This document shows positions 1-5,843 of a stretch of 9,047 nt of DNA, in pieces. The notes under the pieces are model-generated. The model saw nothing but the letters and a program-made list of their open reading frames with translations, was not told the origin of the DNA and did no database searches. The stretch is from Christensenella sp. UBA7868 (GTDB taxonomy: Bacteria; Bacillota; Clostridia; Christensenellales; UBA1242). The stretch is from positions 14,360 to 23,406 of the forward strand of contig DLSG01000066.1 in assembly GCA_002501285.1 (NCBI GenBank), read 5' to 3'. Numbering within the stretch: position 1 is the first letter of the stretch; each line of letters starts with the position of its first letter. Position numbers and translations under genes: made by a program.

Positions 1-671
1 GCTTCATCAATCTTAACAGTCCCGTTAATAAATTCAACTTCTTGTGGTAGATTATCAACAAATTTTATTTCGGTATTTACTAATGTTCCAGTGTTTGTTA
101 TTGTGTTTACGAAAGTAAGCGTGTCGCCCGCAACAACAATCGTTTTGGTTGACTCTTTCACAATTTCAAGTTTTTCAGTTGAAATTTGAACTGAAACAGC
201 GTTTGAATATTCTTCAATATTTTCTCTTTCGTTTACATCATATTTGATTTGAGATTGCATATTCACAACATCTTTCTCAGGTTTGTCACTAATTTTAATT
301 TTAAATTTTATTGTTTGAGTTTGATTGGTTGGCAAGGTGTCTGGCAAGGTAAAGCCTATTGTTATATTAAAATTTTGATAAGGGACATCGTTAATTTCAA
401 CTGAGCCGTCAACAAAAGTTGCATCGCCTTCAAGTTGTTCTTTAATAAAAATGTTTGTCATTTCATATTCGCTTTGGTTGGTTAAAGTTAATGTCTGTAA
501 AATTTCTTCTTGCGGTGTTGCAAATTCTTTTGAACTTGTTCTTTGTTTTATAAAAGATTCTGATAAATTTTCGGTAGTTGATAAATTGCTTGTAACTTTG
601 TTTTCGTGAATAGATTGGTCGGGAAGGGTATATTTAGAAGTTACTTCGGATTGATTTGTAATTTTTGCCAT
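1..671 (-). CDS. DUF11-like repeat protein, N-terminal part (3' end cut by window edge)
   Basis: An open frame of 223 codons runs from the ATG at 671 (reading MAKITNQSEV) to the window edge with no stop, so only the N-terminal part is visible. AAAAGGAG (677-684), five bases upstream, fixes the start. After a polar Ser/Thr-rich leader of about 50 residues there are beta-rich segments resembling DUF11 (conserved-repeat) domains. One spans about 56-166, with LTLTNQS at 61-67 and FVDGSVEIND at 86-95. A second begins near 168, with AGDT at 181-184, ITNTG at 191-195 and the matching FINGTVKIDE at 214-223. The typical DUF11 pattern, GDT followed by NTG and then D-x-LP, is clear in the second unit. 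These domains usually occur in cell-surface or extracellular repeat proteins, but no signal peptide is visible: residues 1-55 contain no hydrophobic stretch. Surface export is therefore unproven. It is the first gene after a terminator-promoter junction, so it is probably transcribed on its own. Confidence 0.85.
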   Translation of the reverse strand, partial: MAKITNQSEVTSKYTLPDQSIHENKVTSNLSTTENLSESFIKQRTSSKEFATPQEEILQTLTLTNQSEYEMTNIFIKEQLEGDATFVDGSVEINDVPYQNFNITIGFTLPDTLPTNQTQTIKFKIKISDKPEKDVVNMQSQIKYDVNERENIEEYSNAVSVQISTEKLEIVKESTKTIVVAGDTLTFVNTITNTGTLVNTEIKFVDNLPQEVEFINGTVKIDE

Positions 672-697
672 AATTTCTCCTTTTAAGTAGATATAAC

Positions 698-726
698 ATA
701 ATATGAGAAAAATGTCTTTTTGTTAA
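698..726 (-). promoter_or_regulatory. Sigma-A-type promoter of the DUF11-like gene
   Basis: On the minus strand TTAACA (721-726) and TATTAT (698-703) are separated by exactly 17 bases, each one base off consensus. The predicted start of transcription is near 691, about 20 bases before the ATG at 671, leaving room for the ribosome site at 677-684. Confidence 0.75.
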
Positions 727-734
727 TTTAAAGT

Positions 735-762
735 AAAAAAAGGCTTTATGATTATAAAGCCT
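735..762 (-). terminator. Rho-independent terminator of the zinc-ribbon gene
   Basis: A perfect 9-bp stem (741-749 with 754-762, AGGCTTTAT/ATAAAGCCT) closes a 4-base loop and is followed on the minus strand by six T (735-740). It lies 26 bases after the stop of the gene at 789-1292 and ends 8 bases before the -35 box of the next gene. On the plus strand the hairpin is not followed by a T run, so it acts in the minus direction. Confidence 0.88.
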
Positions 763-788
763 AATAATTTATTTTAAAATCTATATAA

Positions 789-1292
789 TTATTTTTTTAC
801 AACGGTGTTGCAATAAGGACAATAAGTGTTAGTGCCAATAACTTCAACTTTTGCACCACAACTTGGGCAAATAAGGGTTTCAATTTGTCCGTTTTTTTCT
901 AAAATTTCGTTTTTAGACAAGGTTTTGTTTTGTTTAGGAACAATATATTTTCCATCAACAATTTCATAGCCTGTTAAATATCTTTTAGAAATCAAATCGT
1001 TAATTGTTTTTAACATTTGTTGTGGCTGTTGGTTGTTAATCTCTGCAAGAGTATCAATTTCTTGAATTGAATCTAACGAAATTTGATTACAAATTGATTT
1101 TTTAGTTTTTAAATCTCCGTAATTTACCCAAAGCATAGGGCAACCATAAAAGCCCAAAACGCAAAGCACGATTCCAATTGCAAGCATCGAAGTATGCCCA
1201 CCATTTAATACAATAAGCAAAATCCCCGCTGGCAAAAATATTGAAAATAAAATTGAGAAAAATAAAACTCTGGTTAATTTACTATTTATCAT
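789..1292 (-). CDS. Small membrane protein with C-terminal zinc ribbon, function unknown
   Basis: A 167-residue protein. Two hydrophobic segments (about 9-29 and 36-56) form a membrane hairpin. A charged middle part (about 66-118) looks like a small winged-helix-type fold, with a helix-turn-helix-like stretch around SIQEIDTLAEI (75-85) and a strand pair ending GKYIV. The tail is a zinc ribbon with C142-x2-C145 and C158-x2-C161. This order of modules (membrane hairpin, small helical domain, zinc ribbon) occurs in uncharacterised Firmicutes proteins. I do not recognise a named family and no enzymatic motif is visible. The ATG at 1292 has no Shine-Dalgarno sequence. The next Met (residue 36) would remove the first helix, and an in-frame TGA lies five codons upstream, so this start is the only reasonable one. 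Its own promoter and terminator flank it, so it is monocistronic. See the promoter entry for possible leaderless expression. Confidence 0.85.
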   Translation of the reverse strand: MINSKLTRVLFFSILFSIFLPAGILLIVLNGGHTSMLAIGIVLCVLGFYGCPMLWVNYGDLKTKKSICNQISLDSIQEIDTLAEINNQQPQQMLKTINDLISKRYLTGYEIVDGKYIVPKQNKTLSKNEILEKNGQIETLICPSCGAKVEVIGTNTYCPYCNTVVKK

Positions 1293-1298
1293 AAAAAT

Positions 1299-1328
1299 AT
1301 TATATCAAAATTTTTTTGAAATTAGCAA
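1299..1328 (-). promoter_or_regulatory. Extended -10 promoter that would give a leaderless mRNA
   Basis: On the minus strand a perfect TATAAT (1299-1304) is preceded by TGA (extended -10, TGn; 1305-1307). The -35 is a weaker TTGCTA (1323-1328) with an 18-base spacer. Only six bases separate TATAAT from the ATG at 1292, so the usual start of transcription, seven bases past the -10 box, is the A of the ATG. Confidence 0.72.
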
Positions 1329-1438
1329 CAAAATTAAAAAAATATTAAAGAATTTTATATTTAAAAACTTTTGGTTTATATAAAAAAAGATTGAATTGTA
1401 ATATGAATTAATAATTAATTATAAATTTTTTGTAATTG

Positions 1439-1467
1439 TTGACTTATATATCAAATTGTGGTATATT
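1439..1467 (+). promoter_or_regulatory. Sigma-A-type promoter of tRNA-Arg (and probably def)
   Basis: TTGACT (1439-1444), a 17-base spacer, and TATATT (1462-1467) preceded by TGG (extended -10). The expected start of transcription is about 1474, leaving a leader of about 4 bases before the tRNA 5' end at 1478. No other good promoter is seen before def. Confidence 0.75.
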
Positions 1468-1477
1468 TTTTTGTGTT

Positions 1478-1553
1478 GATCTCATAGTAAAACTGGATAT
1501 TACGGAGCCCTCCTAAGGCTTTGTTCTGGGTTCGAGTCCCGGTGGGGTCACCA
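1478..1553 (+). tRNA. tRNA-Arg, anticodon CCU
   Basis: A complete 76-base cloverleaf with encoded CCA. The acceptor stem is 1478-1484 with 1543-1549 (7 bp, two G-U pairs). The D stem is GTAA/TTAC (1487-1490 with 1500-1503), with GG in the loop followed by an A, an arginine identity base in E. coli tRNA-Arg. The anticodon stem is 1505-1509 with 1517-1521, and the loop CTCCTAA (1510-1516) places anticodon CCT at 1512-1514. The variable loop is 4 bases. The T stem is CTGGG/CCCGG with loop TTCGAGT (1531-1537), the discriminator is A1550 and CCA is 1551-1553. It reads the AGG codon, which is used sparingly in the neighbouring genes (once in def, at codon 4, and several times in rlmN and ffh). No terminator separates it from def, whose ATG is only 25 bases after CCA. 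Confidence 0.95.
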
Positions 1554-1578
1554 ATTTTTATTTTAAAAAGGAGATAGC

Positions 1579-2031
1579 ATGGCTTTAAGGAATATAGTTT
1601 ACAGCGATGACAGTTTAATTAGAAAGAAAAGTAAAGTTGTAACCGAATTTGACGAAAAACTTGATGTTTTGCTTGATGATATGAAAGAAACAATGCGTCA
1701 TAACGATGGCGTTGGGCTTGCGGCTGTGCAAGTTGGAGTTTTAAAACGTGTTGTTGTTATTGAAGCGTGTGGTCAATATTTTGAACTTGTAAATCCAAAA
1801 ATTTTAAGTCAAGAAGGTTCACAAATTGGAGTTGAAGGTTGTTTAAGTGTTAAAAATATCACTGGTGAAGTTGAACGTCCAGAAAGAATAACTGTGAACG
1901 CTCAAAATCGTTATGGTGACAATATGGTTTTCACTTTGGAAGGACTACTTGCTGTTGTTGTTTGTCATGAAGTTGACCATTTAGATGGAATATTGTTTAT
2001 AGACAAAATGAAAAAAAAGGTTGAAAGATAA
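1579..2031 (+). CDS. def: Peptide deformylase
   Basis: Peptide deformylase removes the formyl group from the N-terminal formylmethionine of nascent proteins at the ribosome exit, using a metal ion (Fe2+ in vivo in most bacteria). All three family motifs are intact: GVGLAAVQVG (44-53), EGCLSV (86-91, metal ligand Cys88) and HEVDH (130-134, ligands His130 and His134, catalytic Glu131). At 150 residues it is a compact type 1-like enzyme, shorter than the 168-residue E. coli protein, and lacks a long C-terminal extension. The start is set by AAAAAGGAG about 6 bases upstream. It follows tRNA-Arg(CCU) by 25 bases and precedes fmt, its functional partner, by 148 bases of very AT-rich DNA in which I see no convincing terminator, so def and fmt are probably cotranscribed. 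Codon 4 is AGG, read by the upstream tRNA. Confidence 0.97.
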   Translation: MALRNIVYSDDSLIRKKSKVVTEFDEKLDVLLDDMKETMRHNDGVGLAAVQVGVLKRVVVIEACGQYFELVNPKILSQEGSQIGVEGCLSVKNITGEVERPERITVNAQNRYGDNMVFTLEGLLAVVVCHEVDHLDGILFIDKMKKKVER

Positions 2032-2179
2032 CAACTTTTTTTTGATTATTTGAAATTTTAAAATTTAAAGTTTTTATAAATTTAAAAATTGAAATATGAA
2101 AATAAATTAAATTTGTAAAAATTAAAATAAGAAAATTGAGAATTTAGAATTTAACAAAAATAATTAAATTGAGGGAAAA

Positions 2180-3139
2180 ATGAAAATTGTATTTTTTGGT
2201 ACGCCCGACTTTGCAGGAATAGTCCTTAAAGGTTTAGTTGACATGGGGCACGAAGTTGTTGGGGTTGTAACGGGAGAAGATAAAAAAGTTGGAAGAAAAC
2301 AAATATTAACTTTTTCTCCTGTCAAAGTTTTGGCAACAGAACTTAACATTCCAGTGTTTCAATTTCATAAAGTAAGAGTAGATGGGGTTGAAACACTTAA
2401 AAACTTAAATGCCGACCTTTTTGTAACTTGTGCTTATGGGCAAATAATTAGTAATGAAATAATTAATAGTGCAAAATTTGGAACAATTAATGTACATTTT
2501 TCGTTGCTTCCAGCATATCGTGGAGCAAGTCCTGTTCAAAGTGCGTTAATGCAAGGAGAAAAAACAACAGGAGTTACAATTATGCGAACAGATGCGGGGA
2601 TTGATACTGGCGACATAATTAAACAAAAATCTATTGAAATTTTAGATGACGATGACACTCCTTCATTACTTAATAAACTTGCAACAATTTCGGTTGAATT
2701 ATTAAAAGATGTTTTGCCAAAAATTGAAGATGGGAGCGTAAAATATATTAAACAGGGCGAAAATTTTTCTTATTTTAAAATGATAAAAAAAGAAGATGGC
2801 TTAATAGATTTTACTAGAACAAGTTTAGAGATTTTCAATAAAACTCGTGCTTTAATTTTATGGCCAAATGCTTATTGTTATTTAAACGGCAAAATGTTAA
2901 AATTTTATAAAACTGAAGTTTATTTGGGTGACGACCAATTTAAACAAAATTGTTTTGATAAGCAAAACGGAGAAATTGTTTTAGCCGACAAAACAGGGCT
3001 TGTAGTAAAATGTGGAAATAATACATTTTTAAAAATTTTACAACTTCAACTTGAAGGGGCAAAAATATTAAATTATAAAGATTTTTTAAATGGAAATAAA
3101 AATTTATTAGGAACAAAGTTGAATGGAAACATTGCTTAA
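2180..3139 (+). CDS. fmt: Methionyl-tRNA formyltransferase
   Basis: Fmt transfers a formyl group from 10-formyltetrahydrofolate to Met-tRNA(fMet), giving the initiator tRNA. The protein has 319 residues, close to the usual 310-320. The N-terminal Rossmann-type domain begins MKIVFFGTPDFA and carries the folate-site signature NVHFSLLPAYRGASP (104-118). The catalytic residues Asn104, His106 and Asp142 (in DAGIDTGD) correspond to E. coli Asn108, His110 and Asp146. The tRNA-contacting loop (about 31-47, GRKQ...SPVK) is present. Residues from about 205 form the C-terminal OB-like domain. GAGGG (2171-2175) precedes the ATG. The last 17 bases overlap the start of rlmN, which points to translational coupling. 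In many Firmicutes rsmB (16S rRNA methyltransferase) sits between fmt and rlmN; here it is absent. Confidence 0.97.
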   Translation: MKIVFFGTPDFAGIVLKGLVDMGHEVVGVVTGEDKKVGRKQILTFSPVKVLATELNIPVFQFHKVRVDGVETLKNLNADLFVTCAYGQIISNEIINSAKFGTINVHFSLLPAYRGASPVQSALMQGEKTTGVTIMRTDAGIDTGDIIKQKSIEILDDDDTPSLLNKLATISVELLKDVLPKIEDGSVKYIKQGENFSYFKMIKKEDGLIDFTRTSLEIFNKTRALILWPNAYCYLNGKMLKFYKTEVYLGDDQFKQNCFDKQNGEIVLADKTGLVVKCGNNTFLKILQLQLEGAKILNYKDFLNGNKNLLGTKLNGNIA

Positions 3140-4196
3140 TTTTGAATTAAAAGAAATTGAAAAAATTATAACAGCAATTGGCGAGCCTAAATTTAGGGCT
3201 ATGCAAATTTTTAACGGACTTTATCTTGGAAAAAGTTTTAATGAAATAACAACAATAAGTCAAAATTTGAAAAATTATTTGCAACAAAACTATTACAGCC
3301 AGCCATTGTCTGTTTTAGATTATAAAGTGTCTAAAGATGGGACTGTAAAGTTTGTTTTTAAACTTCTAGACAACAACATTATTGAAAGTGTTTTGATGAA
3401 ATATGAATATGGCTATACCTTGTGCGTATCTACACAAGTTGGTTGTAATATGCATTGCAAATTTTGTGCTAGTGGATTAAGCGGCAAGGTGAGAGATTTA
3501 ACAAGTGGTGAAATTTTAGCACAAGTTATTTTAGCAAACAAGTTTTTAGATGGGAAATTAATGGATAACCGAAAAATTACAAATATTGTAATAATGGGAA
3601 GTGGTGAACCGCTAGATAACTATGAAAATGTAACTAAATTTTTAAAATTAGTTACTTTTGAAAAAGGTTTTAACATTAGTGAGCGAAATATATCTTTGTC
3701 AACTTGCGGACTTGTAGAAAATATTTACAAGCTTGCAGATGATGGCTTTAAGGTGACTTTGACAATCAGTTTGCACGCAAGTAACGATGAAACTCGTAAA
3801 GAGATTATGCCCATCGCTAGACGTTATACAATAAAAGATATTTTATCGGCTTGTGAGTATTATTATCAAAAAACAAACAGAAGGATAGTGTTTGAATACA
3901 CTTTAATTAAAGGCGTTAATGACGACTTAAATGAATGCGTAAGAATAAAAAATTTGTTTAAACGCTTTAAAATGCAATATCATTTTAACATTATCGTTCT
4001 AAATGAAAATGACGGAATAACTTCGCTTGAATCAACAGGAAGGGAATATGCTCGAAAGTTTACAAATTTTCTTTCAAAAAACGGGGTTTCTGCGTCTTTA
4101 AGACGAACTCTTGGAGAAGATGTTGAAGGGGCGTGTGGAATGTTAAGAAAGAAATTTTTAGATGCTCAAAATGATAATGAAAATGATAATGATTAA
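3123..4196 (+). CDS. rlmN: Dual-specificity 23S rRNA/tRNA adenine-C2 methyltransferase (radical SAM)
   Basis: RlmN methylates C2 of A2503 in 23S rRNA and A37 of some tRNAs, by a radical-SAM mechanism with a methyl-cysteine intermediate. In this 357-residue protein the [4Fe-4S] motif is C108-x3-C112-x2-C115. The two mechanistic cysteines are at Cys101 (in TLCVSTQVGC) and Cys338 (in GACGML), matching E. coli Cys118 and Cys355. GSGEPLDNY is the SAM-binding GEP motif. The Cfr resistance paralogue shares these cysteines, but the position between fmt and the normal end of this operon, and the N-terminal domain, favour RlmN. The ATG lies inside the end of fmt, with AGGA (3109-3112) ten bases upstream. 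The last residues form a low-complexity acidic tail (DAQNDNENDND) encoded by a 12-base tandem repeat and not needed for the fold. Confidence 0.95.
   Translation: METLLNFELKEIEKIITAIGEPKFRAMQIFNGLYLGKSFNEITTISQNLKNYLQQNYYSQPLSVLDYKVSKDGTVKFVFKLLDNNIIESVLMKYEYGYTLCVSTQVGCNMHCKFCASGLSGKVRDLTSGEILAQVILANKFLDGKLMDNRKITNIVIMGSGEPLDNYENVTKFLKLVTFEKGFNISERNISLSTCGLVENIYKLADDGFKVTLTISLHASNDETRKEIMPIARRYTIKDILSACEYYYQKTNRRIVFEYTLIKGVNDDLNECVRIKNLFKRFKMQYHFNIIVLNENDGITSLESTGREYARKFTNFLSKNGVSASLRRTLGEDVEGACGMLRKKFLDAQNDNENDND
4170..4193 (+). repeat. 12-base tandem repeat encoding the RlmN acidic tail
   Basis: Two adjacent copies of AATGATAATGAW (4170-4181 and 4182-4193) differ only in the last base. They encode the alternating Asn-Asp/Glu tail just before the TAA stop of rlmN. 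The unit is a multiple of three, so gain or loss of a copy would keep the frame. Confidence 0.85.
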
Positions 4197-4226
4197 ATAA
4201 TCTAATAAAATCTAGTAAATTAAATA

Positions 4227-4266
<40 letters not shown>

Positions 4267-4401
4267 CTGCTATGAGGAAGTGGCAAAAATGTATAATTTA
4301 TCATTTGAATAATTAAACATAATACATATAAAGTTTTCATAATTTTATTTATTTTAAGTGGTAAAGAAGATAATTTAATACTAAAATAACACAAATTTTA
4401 T

Positions 4402-4434
4402 AAAAATGCATCAATTTTGCTGGGTGCATTTTTT
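4402..4434 (+). terminator. Rho-independent terminator of the tRNA-def-fmt-rlmN transcript
   Basis: An 11-bp stem, 4402-4412 paired with 4423-4433 (A-rich arm, ATGCATC core, one T-G pair), with a 10-base loop. The 3' arm runs into six T (4429-4434). The A run on the other side could allow weak termination on the minus strand, but no convergent gene is near. It is the first terminator after rlmN, about 205 bases past its stop. Confidence 0.82.
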
Positions 4435-4443
4435 GCTAGGGTA

Positions 4444-4471
4444 TTGACAAAAGTTTTTAGTGTGGTATAAT
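4444..4471 (+). promoter_or_regulatory. Strong sigma-A-type promoter, consensus -35 and -10
   Basis: Perfect TTGACA (4444-4449) and perfect TATAAT (4466-4471), preceded by TGG (extended -10), with a 16-base spacer. It starts 10 bases after the preceding terminator. The predicted start of transcription is near 4478, giving a leader of about 40 bases before the ATG at 4517. Confidence 0.88.
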
Positions 4472-4516
4472 TTTAATAAAATAAAGATTTTGAATTTATT
4501 TATATAGGAGAAGAAT

Positions 4517-5188
4517 ATGTTTTCTAAAAAAACTGAAAAAAAACTTGATAAATTAATTGACAATTTGGGCGGAGATAAAGTTGTAAGTTTATTAAATTGC
4601 TCAACCGAAGTAAAAGAAGCAATTAAGTCTAATGTTACAGAATACGCAGACAAACAAAACAAATGTACGCATAAAGTTTTTGGAAAAATGGTTGGACATT
4701 TGGCTATTTATTGTGGGATTGCGTTGGTTGATGGCTTAATTAGTGCGCTTGCTGGTATTTTACCACTTTTGTTTTTTTCTGTTCCAGTATTATTTGCTTT
4801 GGTTGGTATAGACTTTGTTTTAACTACAAAATCATGCCGAAAAATAGTTGGCCTAGACAGAATTAAAAGTAGGGAGAATGAATATAAGTTTTTATCTCTT
4901 ACAGAAAATTTAGATAAAGAAGATGTTTTCACTTATGTTCAATCTTATGTTTTAGCCAAAAAAGCCTCTTATCTTGATAAAGGTAATTTGAAAAAACTTA
5001 AAAAACTTGAAGAACTTAATAAAAATCTATTTAATAAAATAGACAATCAAGATTATCACTATGAAGTTTTAAATTTGGATCCAGAACTTTTAGAACCTGA
5101 AAAACAACTTTTAAAAGTTGAAAATGGAAAAATTGAAGTTAATCCTGTTGACAAAAATATTGTGAATAATGATGAAAAAACTTTTTAA
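4517..5188 (+). CDS. Unrecognised two-helix membrane protein
   Basis: I do not recognise this 223-residue protein. The N-terminal part (1-58) is charged and helical, with a Lys-rich start and Cys28 and Cys50. Two adjacent hydrophobic segments (about 59-82 and 84-104), split by Pro83, form a membrane hairpin with an Asp (72) buried in the first. The C-terminal 120 residues are hydrophilic, with a Lys/Leu/Glu-rich amphipathic helix around 155-175 (probable coiled coil) and an acidic, low-complexity end. No signal peptide, enzymatic motif or metal site is visible. The start is set by AGGAGAAG (4506-4513). It has a strong promoter of its own and a strong terminator downstream, so it is a single-gene unit, probably well expressed. 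The overall plan resembles other small cytoplasmic-facing membrane proteins of Firmicutes without assigned roles. Confidence 0.85.
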   Translation: MFSKKTEKKLDKLIDNLGGDKVVSLLNCSTEVKEAIKSNVTEYADKQNKCTHKVFGKMVGHLAIYCGIALVDGLISALAGILPLLFFSVPVLFALVGIDFVLTTKSCRKIVGLDRIKSRENEYKFLSLTENLDKEDVFTYVQSYVLAKKASYLDKGNLKKLKKLEELNKNLFNKIDNQDYHYEVLNLDPELLEPEKQLLKVENGKIEVNPVDKNIVNNDEKTF

Positions 5189-5284
5189 TTAAAATATTAT
5201 AAAGTTAAATTTTGTTTTAACATTTAAAAGTTTATTTGAATAAAAGTAAATAGAAATTGTTAAACTATATTAGTTAAATGATTT

Positions 5285-5318
5285 AAAAAAAAATTGAGCA
5301 TATTTGCTCATTTTTTTT
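5285..5318. terminator. Bidirectional rho-independent terminator
   Basis: A perfect 6-bp stem TGAGCA (5295-5300) with TGCTCA (5305-5310) and a TATT loop is followed on the plus strand by eight T (5311-5318). On the other side it is preceded by nine A (5285-5293), which read as a U run on the minus strand. It lies between two converging genes, 4517-5188 (plus) and 5344-5793 (minus), and serves both. Confidence 0.9.
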
Positions 5319-5343
5319 AAATATTTTAGGGTGTTAAATTTAA

Positions 5344-5793
5344 TCATTCACACACAAAAAAGGGCTTTAAGTTATTTGCAAATTCTTCGTTTAAAGATAA
5401 AATTTTTTTAATTAAACTAATTTCATCTTTATCATCAAAAAGCAAAAAAGAATAAAGTTTAGGGTTAGTTTCAAAAAGAGTAACATAAATTATTTCGGCA
5501 ATCTGAAAGGTTGTTTTTTTTGTTAAATTTGAAATTTTTAGTGAAATTAAATTTTGATATTTGTCAAAAAAATTTTCTTTATCAAGAGTTTCTCCTTTTG
5601 CTTTTACAAGCATTTTACATTCGTCCGAAATTAAGTCGTATCTTGCCACAAAATCGGCGCATAACTGTTGTAGTTTTTCGTTTTTAATATCAGTAATAAA
5701 GTTGTCAAGAGTGGTTAATATTTGAGACGAGGTTTGATATGCTAAATTTATAATTTCAATGCTTTTATCTTCCATAATTTCTATTTTTGTCAT
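5344..5793 (-). CDS. Small all-helical protein of unknown function
   Basis: An acidic, Lys/Leu/Ile-rich protein of 149 residues from the ATG at 5793 (a TTG at 5796 is in frame directly before it). It ends in TGA. The sequence looks like four amphipathic helices of 25-35 residues: IEIINLAYQTSSQILTTLDN..., then a stretch ending in a Cys-Lys segment, a Lys-rich third helix, and a C-terminal pair around DEISLIKKI. This layout resembles the uncharacterised ferritin-like four-helix bundles common in gut Clostridia, but I see no clear di-iron Glu/His pattern, so no iron function is claimed. There is no convincing Shine-Dalgarno sequence before the TTG, the ATG, or the later in-frame ATG at 5772, so the exact start is uncertain. 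It is divergent from the cyclase gene, about 50 bases away, and convergent with the gene at 4517; a shared bidirectional terminator ends it. Confidence 0.78.
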   Translation of the reverse strand: MTKIEIMEDKSIEIINLAYQTSSQILTTLDNFITDIKNEKLQQLCADFVARYDLISDECKMLVKAKGETLDKENFFDKYQNLISLKISNLTKKTTFQIAEIIYVTLFETNPKLYSFLLFDDKDEISLIKKILSLNEEFANNLKPFFVCE

Positions 5794-5843
5794 CAATTTA
5801 ATTTTTATGCAATAATTTTTGTTTAATAGTTAAAAATATAGAT

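Noticed and set aside
2032..2179. A promoter or terminator between def and fmt
   Set aside because: Only weak matches such as TTGAAA and TATAAA at poor spacing, and A/T palindromes without a GC-containing stem. In DNA this AT-rich they are not convincing.
2164..2349. Minus-strand open frame opposite the start of fmt
   Set aside because: Entirely antisense to the conserved N-terminal region of fmt, with no recognisable domain.
4271..4315. Very short frame (ATG AGG AAG TGG..., 14 codons) after the ATTT tract
   Set aside because: No ribosome site (the upstream bases are the repeat tract), too short to judge, and no recognisable peptide.
4411..4932. Minus-strand open frames opposite the 4517 gene (4411-4662, 4708-4932)
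   Set aside because: They lie opposite a gene with consensus promoter and ribosome site; one also runs through the terminator hairpin and the promoter. No motifs are seen.
5189..5284. GTTAAA/TTTAAC inverted repeat after the 4517 gene as a regulatory hairpin
   Set aside because: All-AT-rich stem without a T run, and a far stronger terminator follows at 5285-5318.
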